From NCBI GenBank assembly GCA_002412545.1, contig DHVG01000013.1, forward strand, positions 157,847 through 221,846: DNA of 64,000 nt. Direction: 5' to 3'. The notes under the pieces are model-generated. The model was given only the letters and a program-made list of their open reading frames with translations, did not search any database and was not told where the DNA came from. Position 1 is the stretch's first letter; every line of letters starts with the position of its first letter. Below are positions 1 to 8,486 of this stretch, piece by piece. Source of the stretch: Elusimicrobia bacterium UBA5214. GTDB taxonomy: Bacteria; Elusimicrobiota; UBA5214. The position numbers were made by a program, and so were the translations under genes.

Positions 1-41
1 GTGATTATTTTCTTATTCTGTCCCAACGGTAACCGTCGGCG

Positions 42-254
42 TTACCAGTTCTCTATAATTGGTCTGACATATGACTTTAAAAGTATCCTCAGGAGAAAAA
101 AAAGAACAACCAAAATAATATATATAATCCCAAGTGCACGAAGATGCCACTTCCAAGTCGGCATCCAGAAAGGTAATACTGTTAAACTCGTCCCGCATTT
201 AGAACAATATTTTGCGCTTTCTTTATTTTCCTGACCACATTTTGGACATTTCAT
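42..254 (-). CDS. Zinc-ribbon single-pass membrane protein
   Basis: This 70-residue protein has four cysteines at positions 3, 6, 17 and 20 (CPKC, then CSKC), the pattern of a short zinc ribbon. One hydrophobic segment follows at about residues 40-58, so the ribbon probably sits in the cytoplasm on a membrane anchor. I chose the ATG at 254 because GGGAG lies eight bases upstream; an in-frame TTG five codons earlier overlaps that ribosome site and is unlikely. The function is unknown. It is the last gene of the envelope cluster inside the window and follows kdsA. Confidence 0.75.
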   Translation of the reverse strand: MKCPKCGQENKESAKYCSKCGTSLTVLPFWMPTWKWHLRALGIIYIILVVLFFLLRILLKSYVRPIIENW

Positions 255-287
255 TTTCTTCGCTCCCAATTACTATTTTTAAGTCAA

Positions 288-1115
288 CTATCTTTTTATC
301 AATTGGTCAATTGCTTTTAAACTAGTCAAAAGGTTAAATAATTCTTCTAATTTTAGCATTGTCATTTGGTCAGATAAAGCTCTCTCGGGGTTAGGATGTA
401 CTTCCAAAAAAATACCATCTATACCACAAGCAACACCTGCCCGAGCAAGATATTCAATAAATTCACTTTCTCCACCACTACTTTTACCTTCTCCTCCCGG
501 TAACTGTATACTATGGGTTACATCAAAGATTACCGGATAACCAAATGAACGGAGTATCGGCAAACTACGAAAATCAACAACTAAGTTGTTATAACCAAAA
601 AAACTGCCTCGTTCAGTTAAAATTATTTTTCTATTTTTTGTAGTCTCTACTTTCTCAATAACATTTTTCATTTCTTGTGGACTTAAGAATTGTCCTTTTT
701 TAATATTTACTACTTTACCGGTATGTCCAACTGCCAATAGTAAATCTGTCTGCCGACAAAGAAAAGCGGGTATTTGAAGAATATCAACCACTTCTGCAAC
801 TGGTTTTACTTCCGAAATTTGATGCACATCAGTCAATACGGGGACAGCAAATATTTTTTTTACTTTTTTTAATATTCTTAGACCTTCTTTCAAACCTACT
901 CCTCTAAATGATTTTATTGAAGAACGATTTGCTTTATCATAAGAAGATTTAAAAATAAACCCAATCCTAAGTCGCGAAGTAATTTCTTTTAACTTTTCAA
1001 CAATGGAAAGAATCATCTTCTCCGAATCAATTACACATGGTCCGGCAATAAGAATAAAAGGTTCATTACCACCAATGGTAAGATAATCAATTTTTATTTT
1101 CTTTGTTTTTAACAT
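288..1115 (-). CDS. kdsA: 3-deoxy-8-phosphooctulonate (Kdo-8-P) synthase
   Basis: This enzyme condenses phosphoenolpyruvate with arabinose 5-phosphate to give Kdo-8-phosphate, the first committed step to the inner-core sugar of LPS. The 275 residues match the family throughout: IAGPCVIDSE at the start, FKSSYDKANRSS, IPAFLCRQTDLL, GQFLSPQEM, LTERGSFFGYNN and DVTHSIQLPGG. Cys27 in AGPC, the His of DVTH, the Glu of FLEVHP and the Asp of ALSDQ correspond to the metal ligands of the metal-dependent class (Aquifex type); the metal-free E. coli class has Asn at the first position. It ends in TAG and lies 34 bp after kdsB. Confidence 0.97.
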   Translation of the reverse strand: MLKTKKIKIDYLTIGGNEPFILIAGPCVIDSEKMILSIVEKLKEITSRLRIGFIFKSSYDKANRSSIKSFRGVGLKEGLRILKKVKKIFAVPVLTDVHQISEVKPVAEVVDILQIPAFLCRQTDLLLAVGHTGKVVNIKKGQFLSPQEMKNVIEKVETTKNRKIILTERGSFFGYNNLVVDFRSLPILRSFGYPVIFDVTHSIQLPGGEGKSSGGESEFIEYLARAGVACGIDGIFLEVHPNPERALSDQMTMLKLEELFNLLTSLKAIDQLIKR

Positions 1116-1149
1116 TTATGACTTTTTGAGGATTCATCCCGAAGGGTAA

Positions 1150-1881
1150 TTACCTCTCCTCTAATATTTTTTCTACTAAAGACAAATCAGCAGGTGTTTC
1201 TACACTATGGGTATCTTCTTTAACTAAAACAATTCTAATTTTAAAACCGTGTTCAAGTATACGTAACTGTTCCAAATTTTCAATTTTTTCCAAAGTACCT
1301 ACCGGAAGAGTCACAAATTTGAGTAGCCGTTCCTTTGGATAAACAAAAATACCCATATGTTTATAAAAAGAATAATATTCAATTAACCCCCCTTGTGGGT
1401 AAGGTATTGGTGCACGAGAAAAATACAACGCATAACCATCGTAGCTGCATACTACTTTCACCATATTTTCGTCACGGAATTCGTCACGATTTCTTATTTT
1501 TACTGCCGCCGTAGTAAGAAATACATTCTTCTCTTTTCTGGCGATTTCAATAACTTTGTCAATTGTTTTAGCTAAAACTAATGGTTCATCACCTTGCAGA
1601 TAAACAATTAAATCAGCAGATATTTTCCTTGCTACCTCAGCACAACGTTCGGTACCGCTTCTCCATTTCTTGGAAGTCATCATCACGTCTGCACCAAATT
1701 TCTCTGCCCTTTCTAAAATTTGTCGGTCATCAGTAGCAATAATTAAATCATTCAAAAATTTGACCTTTTTTGCCTCTTCCCAAACCCATTGTACCATTGG
1801 TTTTCCTAGAAGCAAAGCTAAAGGTTTACCCGGATAACGAGTTGAACCGTAACGGACGGGGATAATCCCGACAATCTTCAT
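1150..1881 (-). CDS. kdsB: CMP-Kdo synthetase (3-deoxy-manno-octulosonate cytidylyltransferase)
   Basis: KdsB activates Kdo with CTP to CMP-Kdo, the donor used by KdtA. The 243-residue length is normal. The N-terminal nucleotide-binding motif IPVRYGSTRYPGKPL carries the expected Arg10, Arg15 and Lys19, and YLQGDEPL supplies the metal-binding Asp. Its ATG overlaps the stop of the heptose kinase gene by four bases (ATGA), so the two are translationally coupled. KdsC and KdsD are not in the window. Confidence 0.96.
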   Translation of the reverse strand: MKIVGIIPVRYGSTRYPGKPLALLLGKPMVQWVWEEAKKVKFLNDLIIATDDRQILERAEKFGADVMMTSKKWRSGTERCAEVARKISADLIVYLQGDEPLVLAKTIDKVIEIARKEKNVFLTTAAVKIRNRDEFRDENMVKVVCSYDGYALYFSRAPIPYPQGGLIEYYSFYKHMGIFVYPKERLLKFVTLPVGTLEKIENLEQLRILEHGFKIRIVLVKEDTHSVETPADLSLVEKILEER

Positions 1882-2909
1882 TTGAAGTAAACACCTCTGG
1901 AAATAATTGTTTCTTTCAATTCTTGAGTTGTGACGGTTGCCGTGCCTAATTTGCCGACCACAATACCTGCTGCATAATTGGCTAGATACGCCGAATCGTG
2001 GATGTCCAATCCACTGGCGATACCTAAACTTAAAACACCTACAACAGTGTCTCCAGCACCGGTAACATCATAAACTTCCTTTGCAGCTGTAGGTATCTTA
2101 GTAATCTGCAATTTAGAACCAGCAAAAGAATACTGGAAAAGAATCATTCCTTTTTCTCCAAGAGTAATCAAAACTGCTAAACAATTTAGTTTTTTCAAAA
2201 TTTTTTTACCCAATTCTTCAATATCTTTTTCTGAACTTATACGATGCCAATGCATTCCTGCCATCGCTTCCACAAGATTAGGTGTGACAATCGTTACTTT
2301 ACGGTAACGAAGAAAATGTTCTACTTTGGGATCAACAATTATGACTTTAGAATAAGCATGGGTAAGAGAAATAATTTTACTAAGTAAAAAAGGATTAACT
2401 ACACCTTTGCCATAATCAGAAATAATAATACAATCAACTTTGGAAATAATATTTTTTAGATAATTTAGAATCTTCTTATTTATGGAAAGAGAAAGATGGC
2501 TCCTATTTTCCCAATCACAACGAACGACCTGTTGATGATGGGCAATAATTCTTGTCTTCAATGTTGTTGGACGAGAATCATCTTCAAATATTCCTTCAAT
2601 ATTAATTCCTTGGTTTGATAATTCAGCAATTAACTCTTTCCCAAGATTATCTGTGCCCACCGTACCACTTAAAAACACTTCACCACCTAAAGCAGCGATG
2701 TTGTTCGCTACATTACCTGCACCACCAGGCATTGTTTTTTCGTTGGTCACTTCAACTACCGGCACTGGTGCCTCCGGTGAAATACGAGACACTTTGCCGT
2801 ATATATATTTATCTACCATTAAATCACCGAGAACAAAAATTTTCGTTTTAGAAAAACAGTCAATAGATTCATAAAACTTAACTTTTGAGGCAATCATTTT
2901 TTTGGTCAT
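1878..2909 (-). CDS. rfaE1: D-glycero-beta-D-manno-heptose-7-phosphate kinase (HldE kinase domain)
   Basis: A PfkB/ribokinase-family kinase of 343 residues. The MPGGAGNVANNIAALGG motif near residue 65 and the C-terminal VTGAGDTVVGVLSLG motif, with the catalytic Asp in GAGD, are those of the HldE kinase half. It phosphorylates heptose 7-phosphate to the 1,7-bisphosphate, the substrate of GmhB encoded a little upstream. The protein stops after the kinase fold, so the ADP-heptose-forming nucleotidyltransferase half must be encoded elsewhere or be missing. Residue 5 is a second possible ATG; neither start has a strong ribosome site. Confidence 0.93.
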   Translation of the reverse strand: MTKKMIASKVKFYESIDCFSKTKIFVLGDLMVDKYIYGKVSRISPEAPVPVVEVTNEKTMPGGAGNVANNIAALGGEVFLSGTVGTDNLGKELIAELSNQGINIEGIFEDDSRPTTLKTRIIAHHQQVVRCDWENRSHLSLSINKKILNYLKNIISKVDCIIISDYGKGVVNPFLLSKIISLTHAYSKVIIVDPKVEHFLRYRKVTIVTPNLVEAMAGMHWHRISSEKDIEELGKKILKKLNCLAVLITLGEKGMILFQYSFAGSKLQITKIPTAAKEVYDVTGAGDTVVGVLSLGIASGLDIHDSAYLANYAAGIVVGKLGTATVTTQELKETIISRGVYFK

Positions 2910-2921
2910 TTCTTGAGGGAA

Positions 2922-3857
2922 TTACTTCTTCATTCTTTCAATTAAACAACGATATAACAAAGGTAACAGAATTTCATGATGTCCAATAAAAATGTATCCT
3001 TTACTATCCTTTGATTCACCGGGACGATGAATAATGTTTTCCCGAGGACGATAATGGTTATAGAGGTCAAAATTTGCGCGGGTAAAATTTTTCACCTCAT
3101 ATTCAAGATTGCGAGTTAAGTTAAACGCTTTAAGAAATATTTCCGGCAAAATTACCGCTGAACCAAAATTAAGTACAACTCCACCATTGCCAAGATTGGT
3201 TATACTTTGAGTAAACTTTAAAAAATCAAGATAACTCGTTTTACCCCAGGCAGCACCATCACAACTCGGATGCTGATAAATTATATCTGTGCCAATGGCA
3301 ATATGTACAGTCACGGGAATACCTAATTTTTTTGCTTGTGCCAAAAGGCTATACCTAGCGTAGGGCAATTTTTTTTGCAATATTGCTTCCCCGACTGCTT
3401 CACCAAGACCAAGGTTATTTTTTGCCGCTTCAGATATTGTTTGATTTAAAAAAGTTGCTGTCTCTTCTGCCATACCAAATTTCCCATCTCTAAGGTTTTC
3501 CGCAACATCTTCGGAAGTTTCCCCATGATAGGCAATTTCAAAATCGTGAATCGGACCAGCACCGTTTAGAGCCAGTAAATTAACAAATCCCATCCTCATC
3601 AAATCAATAAGTAAAGGCGAAAGACCACACTTGATGACATGTGCACCACACATAAAAATTATTGGTTTTTTTTTCTTATAAGCTAAAAGAAGTAATTTTA
3701 TCAAATTTTGCCAATCTTTTCCAGCAAGTATTCTTGGTAAAGAATCAACAATTCTACTCTCCTTTTTGAAAGGACGAACAAAATCTTCTATTTTCACTTT
3801 ACTTTTTCTCTCTTTTAGGGAATAAATTTTAACTTTTGATAAATCAATTTTTTTCAT
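2922..3857 (-). CDS. Deoxyhypusine-synthase-like protein in the LPS cluster
   Basis: A soluble 311-residue protein. The segment FMCGAHVIKCGLSPLLIDLM followed by ALNGAGPIHDFEIA resembles the NAD-binding core of the deoxyhypusine synthase family, where a similar GA...H/T-D stretch lines the cofactor site. Bacteria of this kind are not known to make hypusine, so a different reaction is likely; I infer an envelope or polyamine-like substrate only from its place between GmhB/DUF3108 and the heptose kinase. I used the ATG at 3857, with a GGA ten bases upstream; an upstream TTG at 3887 would overlap the previous gene. The substrate is unknown. Confidence 0.7.
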   Translation of the reverse strand: MKKIDLSKVKIYSLKERKSKVKIEDFVRPFKKESRIVDSLPRILAGKDWQNLIKLLLLAYKKKKPIIFMCGAHVIKCGLSPLLIDLMRMGFVNLLALNGAGPIHDFEIAYHGETSEDVAENLRDGKFGMAEETATFLNQTISEAAKNNLGLGEAVGEAILQKKLPYARYSLLAQAKKLGIPVTVHIAIGTDIIYQHPSCDGAAWGKTSYLDFLKFTQSITNLGNGGVVLNFGSAVILPEIFLKAFNLTRNLEYEVKNFTRANFDLYNHYRPRENIIHRPGESKDSKGYIFIGHHEILLPLLYRCLIERMKK

Positions 3858-3883
3858 TTCAAATTTTCCAAGAAGTAATTGCC

Positions 3884-5179
3884 TCAATTTTTAATTTCAG
3901 TTAATTCAGTATCAATTGAGCCCAGCGGTATTTTTGTCCGCATTAGTACAGGTATTTTCTTTTCATCAGCAGTCAACCAAATAAGAATCCTTCCTTTGTG
4001 CTGGAATATTCCTTCATGTCTTAAAAATGGCTCAATTAGCCAGCAATCAAACTTACCGACGGGAACACTCACCTCCTCACGATTCAAAATTTTCACTTCC
4101 AATTGCCAATTTTTTCCATTATTATTTACATCAAAAAAATAAGTTTTGCCAAGAGTAAAATTTTGTGTCCGTATAAAATAAAGTCCCGAGAGAACATCAT
4201 GGGTGTAGGAATTGATCAAAATCCTTTCATTTTTACCTTCAACTAAGGCAAAACCTCCCTCTTGGTCATAAATAACTTTTTCATCCTTACTATAATTGCC
4301 TTCTCTTAAATGCTTTTCATAACCAAGTGAACATAAACTTTCTGTATCCATCCAAGATTCATTATGATCTCTTACTTTATAGAAAATATCAAAAAATGAA
4401 TTTGTCCAAGCACGAGAAATAATCCGGTAAGCTTGGCGTCCATTGACTGTGACTTCTTGAGGAACTTCCAAGGTTGCCCAACCACCAGGAATTACCCCCC
4501 ATTTGACAATAAAAAGCAATTTTTCACCAACTTGAAAACTTCTATTTTCTAATTTTCTCCAGGTAAAATTTGACTGTGACTCCCTATATAATTCACCGAA
4601 AGCATAGCGCACACTTATAAATATGCCAACGAGCAAGAATCCAATTAAAGCGAGATATTCTTTATTTTTACGAAATAATTTAAAATCAAAAAAACTGACC
4701 TTTTGTCCATCAAATTTCGTTAAACACGGGAAAAAAAGTGGCACTGCTCGGCTATACTGGAGATAATCTTCCCCAAAAATTTTTTCTAATTTTTTTTCTT
4801 CAGCAAGAATCTGAAAAAAATAAATTATACCAAAACTAAATAAAAAAATTAACCAAATTATACTACTTCGTGCCCAATATTTAAAAGAACTGCCGGCTAA
4901 ACAAAAACCAAAACCAAGCAAGAAACTACCTAAATATAAAGGATGACGTACATAAGCATATGGACCGGAGATACACAATTCTTCAGACTTCCGTAAATAA
5001 CCCGCTGCCCAAAATCTTATAAGTAAACCAAAAAAGGCAATCTCAATACCAACTACTAATAGAAATAATGAAGTCGGGCGGACTAACAAAACATATACTA
5101 AAGCAAACAAATAACCAAAACTTACCCGCCAATGGATTGTATATTTCTCTATGGAATTGATAATTCTTTGAGAATCCAT
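3884..5179 (-). CDS. Isoprenylcysteine-methyltransferase-like membrane domain fused to DUF3108
   Basis: Two parts are visible in 431 residues. Residues 1-150 are a multi-pass membrane region with the motif GPYAYVRHPLYLG and, later, EEKKLEKIFGEDYLQY; this is the ICMT/phospholipid methyltransferase signature. After a further transmembrane helix near 175-192, residues 200-431 match DUF3108 (FQVGEKLLFIVKWGVIPGGWATLEV, shown here in parts, ending in a conserved LMRTKIPLGSI strand region). DUF3108 proteins are normally separate secreted envelope proteins. The start overlaps the end of gmhB by 31 bp. The joint role is unknown; envelope lipid or glycan modification is an inference from location. Confidence 0.8.
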   Translation of the reverse strand: MDSQRIINSIEKYTIHWRVSFGYLFALVYVLLVRPTSLFLLVVGIEIAFFGLLIRFWAAGYLRKSEELCISGPYAYVRHPLYLGSFLLGFGFCLAGSSFKYWARSSIIWLIFLFSFGIIYFFQILAEEKKLEKIFGEDYLQYSRAVPLFFPCLTKFDGQKVSFFDFKLFRKNKEYLALIGFLLVGIFISVRYAFGELYRESQSNFTWRKLENRSFQVGEKLLFIVKWGVIPGGWATLEVPQEVTVNGRQAYRIISRAWTNSFFDIFYKVRDHNESWMDTESLCSLGYEKHLREGNYSKDEKVIYDQEGGFALVEGKNERILINSYTHDVLSGLYFIRTQNFTLGKTYFFDVNNNGKNWQLEVKILNREEVSVPVGKFDCWLIEPFLRHEGIFQHKGRILIWLTADEKKIPVLMRTKIPLGSIDTELTEIKN

Positions 5180-5715
5180 TCTACCGCCTCGTATAAACTG
5201 GGAACAATATATTCAGGTTCTTCCTTCCAAGTATGTCGCATATATTCATATTCACCTTTTCCATAACCAGTAAGGACTAAGATACCTTTCGCTTGCACAC
5301 GGTGTGCCCATTCAATATCTTTAATCCGGTCACTTACAACATAACAATTTTTAAGGTCAAGATTAAAATCCTTGGCTGCTTGTTCAAATATACCTGTTTT
5401 TGGTTTACGACAGGAACAATTATCTTCCGGATGATGCGGACAAAAGTATATTTTATCCAAATGTGCACCTTTTTCAAGTAGTAATTTCCCCATTTTTTTA
5501 TTAATTATTCCAATCATCTCCATAGGGAAAAAACCGCGTGCTACACCTGACTGGTTAGTCGTTACAATTACCAGAATATTATTTTGATTCAGCCTTTTTA
5601 TCGCTTCGGCAACATGCGGAAGTAGAAAGAAACGGTCCGGATGATTCAAATAGCCCATTTCTTCATTGATTGTCCCATCCCGGTCTAAAAATACCGCAAT
5701 TCTTTTTTTCACCAT
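5149..5715 (-). CDS. gmhB: D,D-heptose 1,7-bisphosphate 7-phosphatase
   Basis: A HAD-superfamily phosphatase of 188 residues. FLDRDGTINEE gives the nucleophile and acid-base Asp pair, VTTNQSG is motif II, and VSDRIKDIEWA is the metal-binding motif. The insert CPHHPEDNCSC supplies the Cys/His ligands of the structural zinc seen in GmhB and HisB. It removes the 7-phosphate of the product of the RfaE1 kinase, so both genes belong to ADP-heptose synthesis. Its ATG overlaps the stop of lpxL by one base (TAATG). Confidence 0.94.
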   Translation of the reverse strand: MVKKRIAVFLDRDGTINEEMGYLNHPDRFFLLPHVAEAIKRLNQNNILVIVTTNQSGVARGFFPMEMIGIINKKMGKLLLEKGAHLDKIYFCPHHPEDNCSCRKPKTGIFEQAAKDFNLDLKNCYVVSDRIKDIEWAHRVQAKGILVLTGYGKGEYEYMRHTWKEEPEYIVPSLYEAVEWILKELSIP

Positions 5716-6602
5716 TATCCTCTTTTCCAGCGATTATGTACCCAAAACCAATAATGAGGGTATTTCTCAATCCAACCTTCTATAATTCTACTAAAAATAA
5801 CTGTATTAAGCAAAGTATTTTCACGAATATTATTAACCATTTTTATTTTTAAAGGTTCCTCTACATATATTTCTATTATCCCGTCTTCTTTACGAACACT
5901 ATAAATTGGAATAACCGCTGTTCCCGTTCTTCTTGCCAGCAGGGCAACTATTGGTGAAGTGGCCGCTGGACGATTAAGAAAATTAACATAAATATCACCC
6001 TCGGTTATCCGCTGGTCAAGTAAAACATAAAGTAAACGATTCGTTCTTAACCAGTTTAAAGCTTGTCCAATACTATTTTTAGCTGAGATAATTTTCGTCC
6101 CAAATGATTCACGAATAAGATTAACGAAACGGTCAACCAAAGGATTCTCTAAAGGACGAGCGATAGCTAAGATAGGATAACCTTTTAAAGAAAGGGCAGC
6201 ATGCACAATTTCCCAATTACAAAAATGTGCCGAAAAAAGAATACCGCCTTTACCAGTGGCTAAACTTTCTTTCAAATATTCTTCACCCTGTATTTTTATA
6301 TAATGCAATAAATTACCATGAGCCAGTTGTTGCATTTTAATAAATTCAGCTGCCGTTATTCCAATATTATCCCATACTTTTTTTGCAATTTGTATTCTTT
6401 CCTGTTCCTTTTTTTCTGGAAATGCGTATTTAAGATTATCCGTAACTATTTTTCTTCTTCCGGGGAGAAAATGTCGTACCAACCATCCCAAAAGGAAACC
6501 GCCTCGCTGTGCCCAACGCCAAGATAAAACAAAAAAAATATTTTTCCCCAGCCAAGTAAGAAAATATTCTAACCACAAACTTGCTTTATTTTTTCTTCCC
6601 AA
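5715..6602 (-). CDS. lpxL: Kdo-lipid A acyltransferase, LpxL/HtrB family
   Basis: A 295-residue membrane-associated acyltransferase. The catalytic HX4E motif is H-FCNW-E within SAHFCNWEIVHAAL, and LLDQRITEGDIYVNF followed by PIVALLARRTGTAVIPIY is typical of the family. It should add a secondary acyl chain to Kdo-lipid A on the inner leaflet. I accept a TTG start at 6602 because GAGG lies nine bases upstream and the next ATG is far inside the conserved region. Its first 34 bases overlap the end of lpxK. Confidence 0.93.
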   Translation of the reverse strand: MGRKNKASLWLEYFLTWLGKNIFFVLSWRWAQRGGFLLGWLVRHFLPGRRKIVTDNLKYAFPEKKEQERIQIAKKVWDNIGITAAEFIKMQQLAHGNLLHYIKIQGEEYLKESLATGKGGILFSAHFCNWEIVHAALSLKGYPILAIARPLENPLVDRFVNLIRESFGTKIISAKNSIGQALNWLRTNRLLYVLLDQRITEGDIYVNFLNRPAATSPIVALLARRTGTAVIPIYSVRKEDGIIEIYVEEPLKIKMVNNIRENTLLNTVIFSRIIEGWIEKYPHYWFWVHNRWKRG

Positions 6603-7627
6603 ATATTTTTACCTCGGATAATTTTTAATTCTATTTCCAGAATATAAACCCGTGCAAAAAGACTCTCAAATTCCGGAGAAATAAATTTTTTTAATTTCAT
6701 TTCGTCTTTTTCTGTAGTTACTATTAACTCTTGTCTTTTAGATAAAAACAACAAATCTTTTTCCTGATACCAATGGTGGTCAGGAAAATTGTACCGATAA
6801 ACAACTTCTGCTCCAAGTTTTTCTACCGTTTTTTCGAAAGCATATGGATTAGCAAGTGAAGAAAAGATTACGACCCTTTCACCCTGCAAAAAATTTGAAT
6901 CTACTACTAAAGAATTATCACTTAATAAATGCAAACTTAAAGGTTGATGAATACTTTCAACAATTGGCACTTGTGGACAAATCTTTCTTAAATAGATATA
7001 CCATCTTTCTAATTCTTCTAAATTAACTAAATTAACATTGGTTAAAAGAATTAAATGTGCCCGTTTCAATGCCGATGCTGACTCACGCCGAGTGCCCAAA
7101 GGAAAAGATGGCTCATCTTCTAAAGAGGTCAAACTATCCAAACAGACAATATCTAAATCTCTTTTTAAAGACCAGTGTTGGAATCCATCGTCAAGAATTA
7201 CTAATTCCGAATTAAATTTTTCTTTTGCTAAGAGTCCAGTCTTATATCTATCTTTACCAACAATTACCGGTACACCTTCCAATTTTTTTGTCAAAAGATA
7301 AGGTTCATCGCCGGATTCTTCAAGAGTAACTAAAATTTTTTTTCCATCGGAAACAATTACTACCCCTGATACCTGATACTTGATACTTGATACTTGTCTT
7401 CTATAACCTCTACTTAATACGGTAATTTTCTTACCTTTATCTCTCAACTCTTTCGCGAGAACAATTACAGCAGGTGTTTTACCTGCTCCTCCAAGTGTAA
7501 TATTTCCAATACTAATCACTTTTATTTCTAATTTTTTACTTACCGTAAACAATCTCTTGATTTTTACTCCTAAAGAATAAAAAAATGAAAGAATATATAA
7601 AATAATTTTTAAAAAAGTGGTTCCCAT
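6569..7627 (-). CDS. lpxK: Tetraacyldisaccharide 4'-kinase
   Basis: LpxK phosphorylates the lipid A disaccharide at the 4' position. The Walker A region GNITLGGAGKTPAVIVLAKEL, VLSRGYRR and the diagnostic DDGFQH motif (ILDDGFQHWSLKRDL) are present, with an N-terminal membrane helix. I chose the ATG at 7627, one base after the GT2 stop with GGGAG upstream; the longer reading frame would run through the GT2 gene. Between RR and VVIVSDG there are about ten extra residues (VSSIKYQVSG) encoded by a tandem 7-bp repeat at 7366-7397. Confidence 0.95.
   Translation of the reverse strand: MGTTFLKIILYILSFFYSLGVKIKRLFTVSKKLEIKVISIGNITLGGAGKTPAVIVLAKELRDKGKKITVLSRGYRRQVSSIKYQVSGVVIVSDGKKILVTLEESGDEPYLLTKKLEGVPVIVGKDRYKTGLLAKEKFNSELVILDDGFQHWSLKRDLDIVCLDSLTSLEDEPSFPLGTRRESASALKRAHLILLTNVNLVNLEELERWYIYLRKICPQVPIVESIHQPLSLHLLSDNSLVVDSNFLQGERVVIFSSLANPYAFEKTVEKLGAEVVYRYNFPDHHWYQEKDLLFLSKRQELIVTTEKDEMKLKKFISPEFESLFARVYILEIELKIIRGKNIWEEKIKQVCG
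7366..7397. repeat. In-frame tandem repeat within lpxK (unit TGATACT/TGATACC)
   Basis: Four to five units of TGATAC(T/C)T in a row, encoding an extra VSSIKYQVSG stretch between the RGYRR motif and the following strand of LpxK. Equivalent low-complexity units fill intergenic gaps elsewhere in the window. Confidence 0.85.
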
Positions 7628-7628
7628 T

Positions 7629-8393
7629 TTACTTTTTTCGTTTCTCCCAGAGTTTGAAATAGATAAATATCTCCGTGAGCAAATCATGAAGGCAAGCTAA
7701 CAGACCCGGATAACCATCAAGAAAACCCAATTTTAAAAAATAACGACGGAAAAACCGTGTTCCGGGACGCCAAAATAAATATCGCCAGGCAACGAATAAA
7801 TTTGGTTTTACCCCTTTATTGCGGAGATAGCCAACTTGAAAATCAGTGTAGAAAACTAATTTTTTCAATAACTCATTAATCGTTGAGTAGGGATAATGTT
7901 CAAGATAACCTTTTAGTGTAGCAATTTTGCCGTCAATTTGAATCCGTTCGTGGACATGTTCACAAAGAAATTTAGCTTTCCCTTTTTTAAATAGCCGCAG
8001 TTGCCGGTCAGGATACTGCCCCCCCCAACGTAGCCATTTACCAAGATAATGATTTTTCCGGGGGGTTAAGTACCCATTGATACTGGATGCCGGATGCTGG
8101 ATACAGGACAAAATTTCTTCTTTTAATTCTTTACTTACTCTTTCATCAGGGTCAAGATATAAAATCCAATCTCCCTTTGTTTGTCCGATGCCAAAAGATT
8201 TGTTCAGATTAAGATTAGGTAAATTAGGTCGAGAAAATATTTTATCAGTATACTTCCTTGCTACCTCAACCGTATTATCATTACTTTCACAATCAACCAC
8301 AATAATTTCATCTGCCCAAGAAATACTTTCCAAACATTTATCCAAGTGTTCTGCTTCGTTATGAGCAATGATTGATACTGATAGTTTTTTCAT
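7629..8393 (-). CDS. Family 2 glycosyltransferase, WaaE/KdtX-like
   Basis: A 254-residue GT2 enzyme: VSIIAHNEAEHLDKCLESI is the nucleotide-sugar motif, IIVVDCESNDNTVE the following strand, and ILYLDPDER the DxD-type metal site, with QLRLFKKGKAKF typical of WaaE-like LPS-core beta-glucosyltransferases. It ends with a hydrophobic amphipathic tail. The residues CIQHPASSINGY just after ERVSKELKEEIL are encoded by an imperfect tandem repeat (8079-8108) and look like an insertion in a loop. The gene overlaps none and is followed one base later by lpxK. The sugar added is not predictable. Confidence 0.87.
   Translation of the reverse strand: MKKLSVSIIAHNEAEHLDKCLESISWADEIIVVDCESNDNTVEVARKYTDKIFSRPNLPNLNLNKSFGIGQTKGDWILYLDPDERVSKELKEEILSCIQHPASSINGYLTPRKNHYLGKWLRWGGQYPDRQLRLFKKGKAKFLCEHVHERIQIDGKIATLKGYLEHYPYSTINELLKKLVFYTDFQVGYLRNKGVKPNLFVAWRYLFWRPGTRFFRRYFLKLGFLDGYPGLLACLHDLLTEIFIYFKLWEKRKK
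8079..8108. repeat. In-frame tandem repeat within the GT2 gene (unit GGATGC/GGATAC)
   Basis: Imperfect repeats of ctGGATgC/ctGGATAC. They encode HPASSIN in a loop of the glycosyltransferase. Confidence 0.75.
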
Positions 8394-8486
8394 TTTTTTA
8401 GTTATATCTTAAAACAACATTTCGATTTAAATTGACAATTTTATCAGTTTTACTCAAAGGAAAATACATACCGTTTTGTCTTTCAT

